From Natrinema versiforme JCM 10478 (GTDB lineage: Archaea; Halobacteriota; Halobacteria; Halobacteriales; Natrialbaceae), in assembly GCF_000337195.1 (NCBI RefSeq), contig NZ_AOID01000066.1, positions 1 through 33,257 on the forward strand: a stretch of 33,257 nt of DNA, read 5' to 3'. Positions 31,068 through 33,257 of the stretch are shown here, one piece after another; position 1 is the first letter of the stretch; each line of letters starts with the position of its first letter. Under the pieces are notes generated by a model. That model worked only from the letters and a program-made list of their open reading frames with translations, was not told the DNA's origin and ran no database searches. A program made the translations under genes and the position numbers.

Positions 31068-32312
31068 ATGATATCAACTACGTCCGCAATTCTTGCGGTG
31101 ATTTGGGCTATCTTCTTACTATATTCCGCCTCAATCGTGTTTTGGTTGCTTGAGGTAGTCATTCTCTCATGGAACCAACTCGTATCCGATGATGAGTTAA
31201 TGTACGATCACAAAGACGTTCAAGTGCGTATTTTGACGATCGAGGCAGAGGCGGTTGTCCAAGGAACAGTCAACTCTATTCCGGAGGAAGTCAGCGATAT
31301 TCGCGTCATCGCCGAACGAGACATCCAAATTGACGGAGCAACAGTTCATGTCGTTCCAGATGGGTTCGTCTGTGAAGCACGTCATAAGGGCCGCGCACTC
31401 GAATGGGCACGCCGAAACGTCCCCTGCTCTCGAGAGTTCATTCTATATCTGGACGAAGACACCATCGTTCAGCAGTTCAAGGGTTTACCGGATGCGGATG
31501 TCGTTCAGATAACCGAGATGCCGATATTCACCGGGTCGTGGATTGCGTATCTCTCGGAGACGTTCCGAATCGGGTACCAGTATGAACAGCGAGCATTCGG
31601 TCGGTTCAAGTATCCACTCTACGCATGGGGTGGCGGGATTGCTATTCGCAAGTCGGTAGAAGACCAGATCACGTGGAACGCAGAAACGATCACCGAGGAC
31701 ACAAATTTCATCTGGCGTGCTGCGGAAGCTGGCAGCCTCGATTTCCGCGTTCTCAATTTGAAATTCCGAAATCAAGCTCCGCCGACGTTGCGAGGGATGT
31801 TCCGCCAGCGGCGCCGCTGGTTCGCTGGGACCCAACACTCATCAGACCTACTCCCACGCCGGTATCGGCTCTTTCTCTCTTTTCGGATGGTAGCTTGGGC
31901 GTTGTCTCCGATCATTCCCGTTTTGTCTCTTCTACTGTTTCTCTTCCCACAGTACGTCCCGCAGACATCCATATATCAAGTAGCCTCTGCCCTCGGATTT
32001 ATGATGTTGTTCATCATCACCTGTGTCGGCGTCGTCGTTTACGCTCGCCACGAACGAGTCACACTACTTGCAGTACCATTGACACCGCTTCTAGTCGTAC
32101 TGAACACTGCTGGCGCATTATGGGGATACGTCTCGCCGGTACAGACGTTTACCGTAACAGAGAAGGTCGCACCCGGAACAGAGAAAGTCTCGGCTGAGAC
32201 ACTCGAACAAACCAATCCATGGCTCGAGGAAGGTGATCTCGAGAACCACGACGGGAAGGAGATACTCATTCCTGACGGAGGTATTGACGATGTCATGTTC
32301 GGCGATGAGTAA
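31068..32312 (+). CDS. family 2 glycosyltransferase, membrane-bound
   Basis: The 414-residue protein starts at ATG 31068. A first membrane helix (SAILAVIWAIFLLYSASIVF) precedes a GT-A catalytic domain: VQVRILTIEAEAVVQGTVNS, the metal-binding LDEDT at about 130-134, the catalytic-base region AETITEDTNFIWRA, and the QxxRW-type motif MFRQRRRWFAG near 252-262. Three or four C-terminal helices follow (WALSPIIPVLSLLLFLF, ALGFMMLFIITCVGVVVY, LLAVPLTPLLVVLNTAGALW). This is the layout of processive beta-glycosyltransferases (cellulose/hyaluronan synthase-like), so an exported polysaccharide or glycolipid is likely. A TATA-like TTTATA lies at 31030-31035. The stop overlaps the next gene's ATG. Confidence 0.85.
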   Translation: MISTTSAILAVIWAIFLLYSASIVFWLLEVVILSWNQLVSDDELMYDHKDVQVRILTIEAEAVVQGTVNSIPEEVSDIRVIAERDIQIDGATVHVVPDGFVCEARHKGRALEWARRNVPCSREFILYLDEDTIVQQFKGLPDADVVQITEMPIFTGSWIAYLSETFRIGYQYEQRAFGRFKYPLYAWGGGIAIRKSVEDQITWNAETITEDTNFIWRAAEAGSLDFRVLNLKFRNQAPPTLRGMFRQRRRWFAGTQHSSDLLPRRYRLFLSFRMVAWALSPIIPVLSLLLFLFPQYVPQTSIYQVASALGFMMLFIITCVGVVVYARHERVTLLAVPLTPLLVVLNTAGALWGYVSPVQTFTVTEKVAPGTEKVSAETLEQTNPWLEEGDLENHDGKEILIPDGGIDDVMFGDE

Positions 32313-33257
32313 CAGGAACACACTGTTGCTGGCGCTGATCAACCATTTGTTCATCTTCGGAAGATCACACTCCTTCCTTAGTTCATGTGGAAAAGAGAAA
32401 GATCCCCAGACTGGCTTCCGTGAGGCCCCGCTCCGATTTGACTCGCTCTTCCGGCACAACTGGATTGCGGGGACGACCGGCTACGGAAAGACGACTCAAC
32501 TCTTGAATATGATGGTGCAGTGGGCGTATTCGGGCTACGGCTTCACATATTTCGATCCGAAAGGCCGTGATTCTCGAGAACTGCTCCGAATGCTCCCCAA
32601 GCATCGCCTCGAGGACGTGGTCTGGATCGAGCCCGGGTCGACAACCCACGAGAACACGGTCGGGATGAATTTCCTCGAGGTGCCCGACTGCGAGACGACT
32701 GAGGAACTCGAGAACGAGATTGAAAACCGGGTCGAGAACCTGAAAGCGGTCTTCGATACGTCCGACTACTGGGGCATCAACATGGAAGCGATCACTGAGT
32801 CGATGGCTCGGGCGATGATGAAATCCGAGCAGCCGTTTTCGGTCATCGATATGTACTTCATTCTGTTGAATGCTGACCGTCGCGAAGACTTCGCGCTCGA
32901 TGTCGAGGATCCCTATATCCGAGAATTCTGTCTCGAGATCGCGAATATGGAAGAGGAGACGGTCCGCCCGCTCTTGAAACGGATCAAGTCCTGGGTTGAA
33001 AACTCGGTGATTCGCCGGATTATCGCTCACCGGGAGAGTACGATTAACTTCCGCGATATCATTGAGAACGATCGGATCGTCATCGTCCGAACTCCCGTCG
33101 AGAACACGGACATCAAGAAGATGGTGACGCTGGGTGTGATGCGAAATCTGTGGAGTGCGATTCAGCGACGGTCGTACGAACTCGATACCGATCCAGACCC
33201 CTACTTCGTTCTCTGTGACGAGTTCGACGATATCGCGAGCGACAATCTCGATATCGA
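32305..33257 (+). CDS. HerA/TraD-like conjugation ATPase, partial
   Basis: The gene starts at ATG 32305 inside the stop of the glycosyltransferase (ATGAGTAA) and runs off the right edge after 317 codons. The protein begins MSNRNTLLLALINHLFIFGR. Walker A is WIAGTTGYGKTTQ near residues 60-72, a FDPKGRDSRELL strand follows, and Walker B with the acidic pair is YFVLCDEFDD near 305. In between lie TPVENTDIKKMVTLGVMRNL and related motifs. This is the type IV secretion coupling/HerA-VirB4-like ATPase common on haloarchaeal plasmids and integrated conjugative elements, where it would pump DNA. Coupling to a glycosyltransferase is notable. A large antisense frame on the other strand is a shadow of this gene. 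Confidence 0.9.
   Translation, partial: MSNRNTLLLALINHLFIFGRSHSFLSSCGKEKDPQTGFREAPLRFDSLFRHNWIAGTTGYGKTTQLLNMMVQWAYSGYGFTYFDPKGRDSRELLRMLPKHRLEDVVWIEPGSTTHENTVGMNFLEVPDCETTEELENEIENRVENLKAVFDTSDYWGINMEAITESMARAMMKSEQPFSVIDMYFILLNADRREDFALDVEDPYIREFCLEIANMEEETVRPLLKRIKSWVENSVIRRIIAHRESTINFRDIIENDRIVIVRTPVENTDIKKMVTLGVMRNLWSAIQRRSYELDTDPDPYFVLCDEFDDIASDNLDI

Noticed and set aside
32383-33030. 215-codon minus-strand open frame near the right edge
   Set aside because: It is a shadow of the HerA/TraD-like ATPase, whose Walker motifs are on the plus strand.

Overview
The window reads as a haloarchaeon, most likely a member of the Natrialbales (inference). Predicted proteins are acidic and rich in D/E. 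There are archaeal TFB genes, short A/T-rich TATA boxes about 25 nt upstream of many starts, PGF-CTERM-type surface anchoring, HalOD1 domains, and several decayed halophile insertion sequences of the IS6 and IS200/IS605 types. The left half and the far right are accessory DNA with many broken genes. The centre and 20-29 kb look like stable cell-envelope gene clusters.

Layout. (1) 1-384 is the 5' part of an HpcH/HpaI-type aldolase on the minus strand. (2) 385-7000 is a mosaic graveyard. It holds a small protein plus a doubly frameshifted zinc-ribbon gene, a coupled winged-helix/PIN-like pair, a frameshifted PhiH1-repressor-like gene, two free-standing HalOD1 domains fused onto the ends of other genes (a TFB without its zinc ribbon and an ArdC/HExxH protein), a lipoprotein, a candidate structured RNA with its own TATA box, two small conserved proteins and a TnpB stub. 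(3) 7072-10302 is an ABC ATPase plus two FtsX/MacB-like permeases on the minus strand. (4) 10363-13590 is a PGF-CTERM surface protein bracketed by two inverted, incomplete IS6-type copies, which share a palindromic insertion. (5) 13616-14743 is a second secreted, C-terminally anchored protein, divergent from an intact TFB gene (14832-15794). (6) 15848-19208 is a second ABC-FtsX-FtsX set, clearly paralogous to the first. (7) 19467-20024 is a membrane metal-dependent hydrolase. (8) 20189-29387 is a MoxR/DUF58/DUF4129/DUF4350/DUF1616 cluster arranged in divergent and convergent blocks. (9) 29390-31000 holds decayed IS200/IS605 material and a small unknown protein. (10) 31068-33257 is a processive-type GT2 glycosyltransferase, translationally coupled to a HerA/TraD-like conjugation ATPase that runs off the right edge.

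How the parts may work together (inference). The two ABC-FtsX-FtsX sets, the two secreted surface proteins and the divergent TFB could form one envelope module. In it the exporters/mechanotransmitters act on surface proteins, and a gene-specific TFB sets expression. The MoxR-DUF58 cluster is a second, chaperone/VWA-like envelope module. The GT2-ATPase pair and the ArdC-like gene point to an integrated conjugative element or plasmid. No CRISPR array, rRNA or convincing tRNA was seen.
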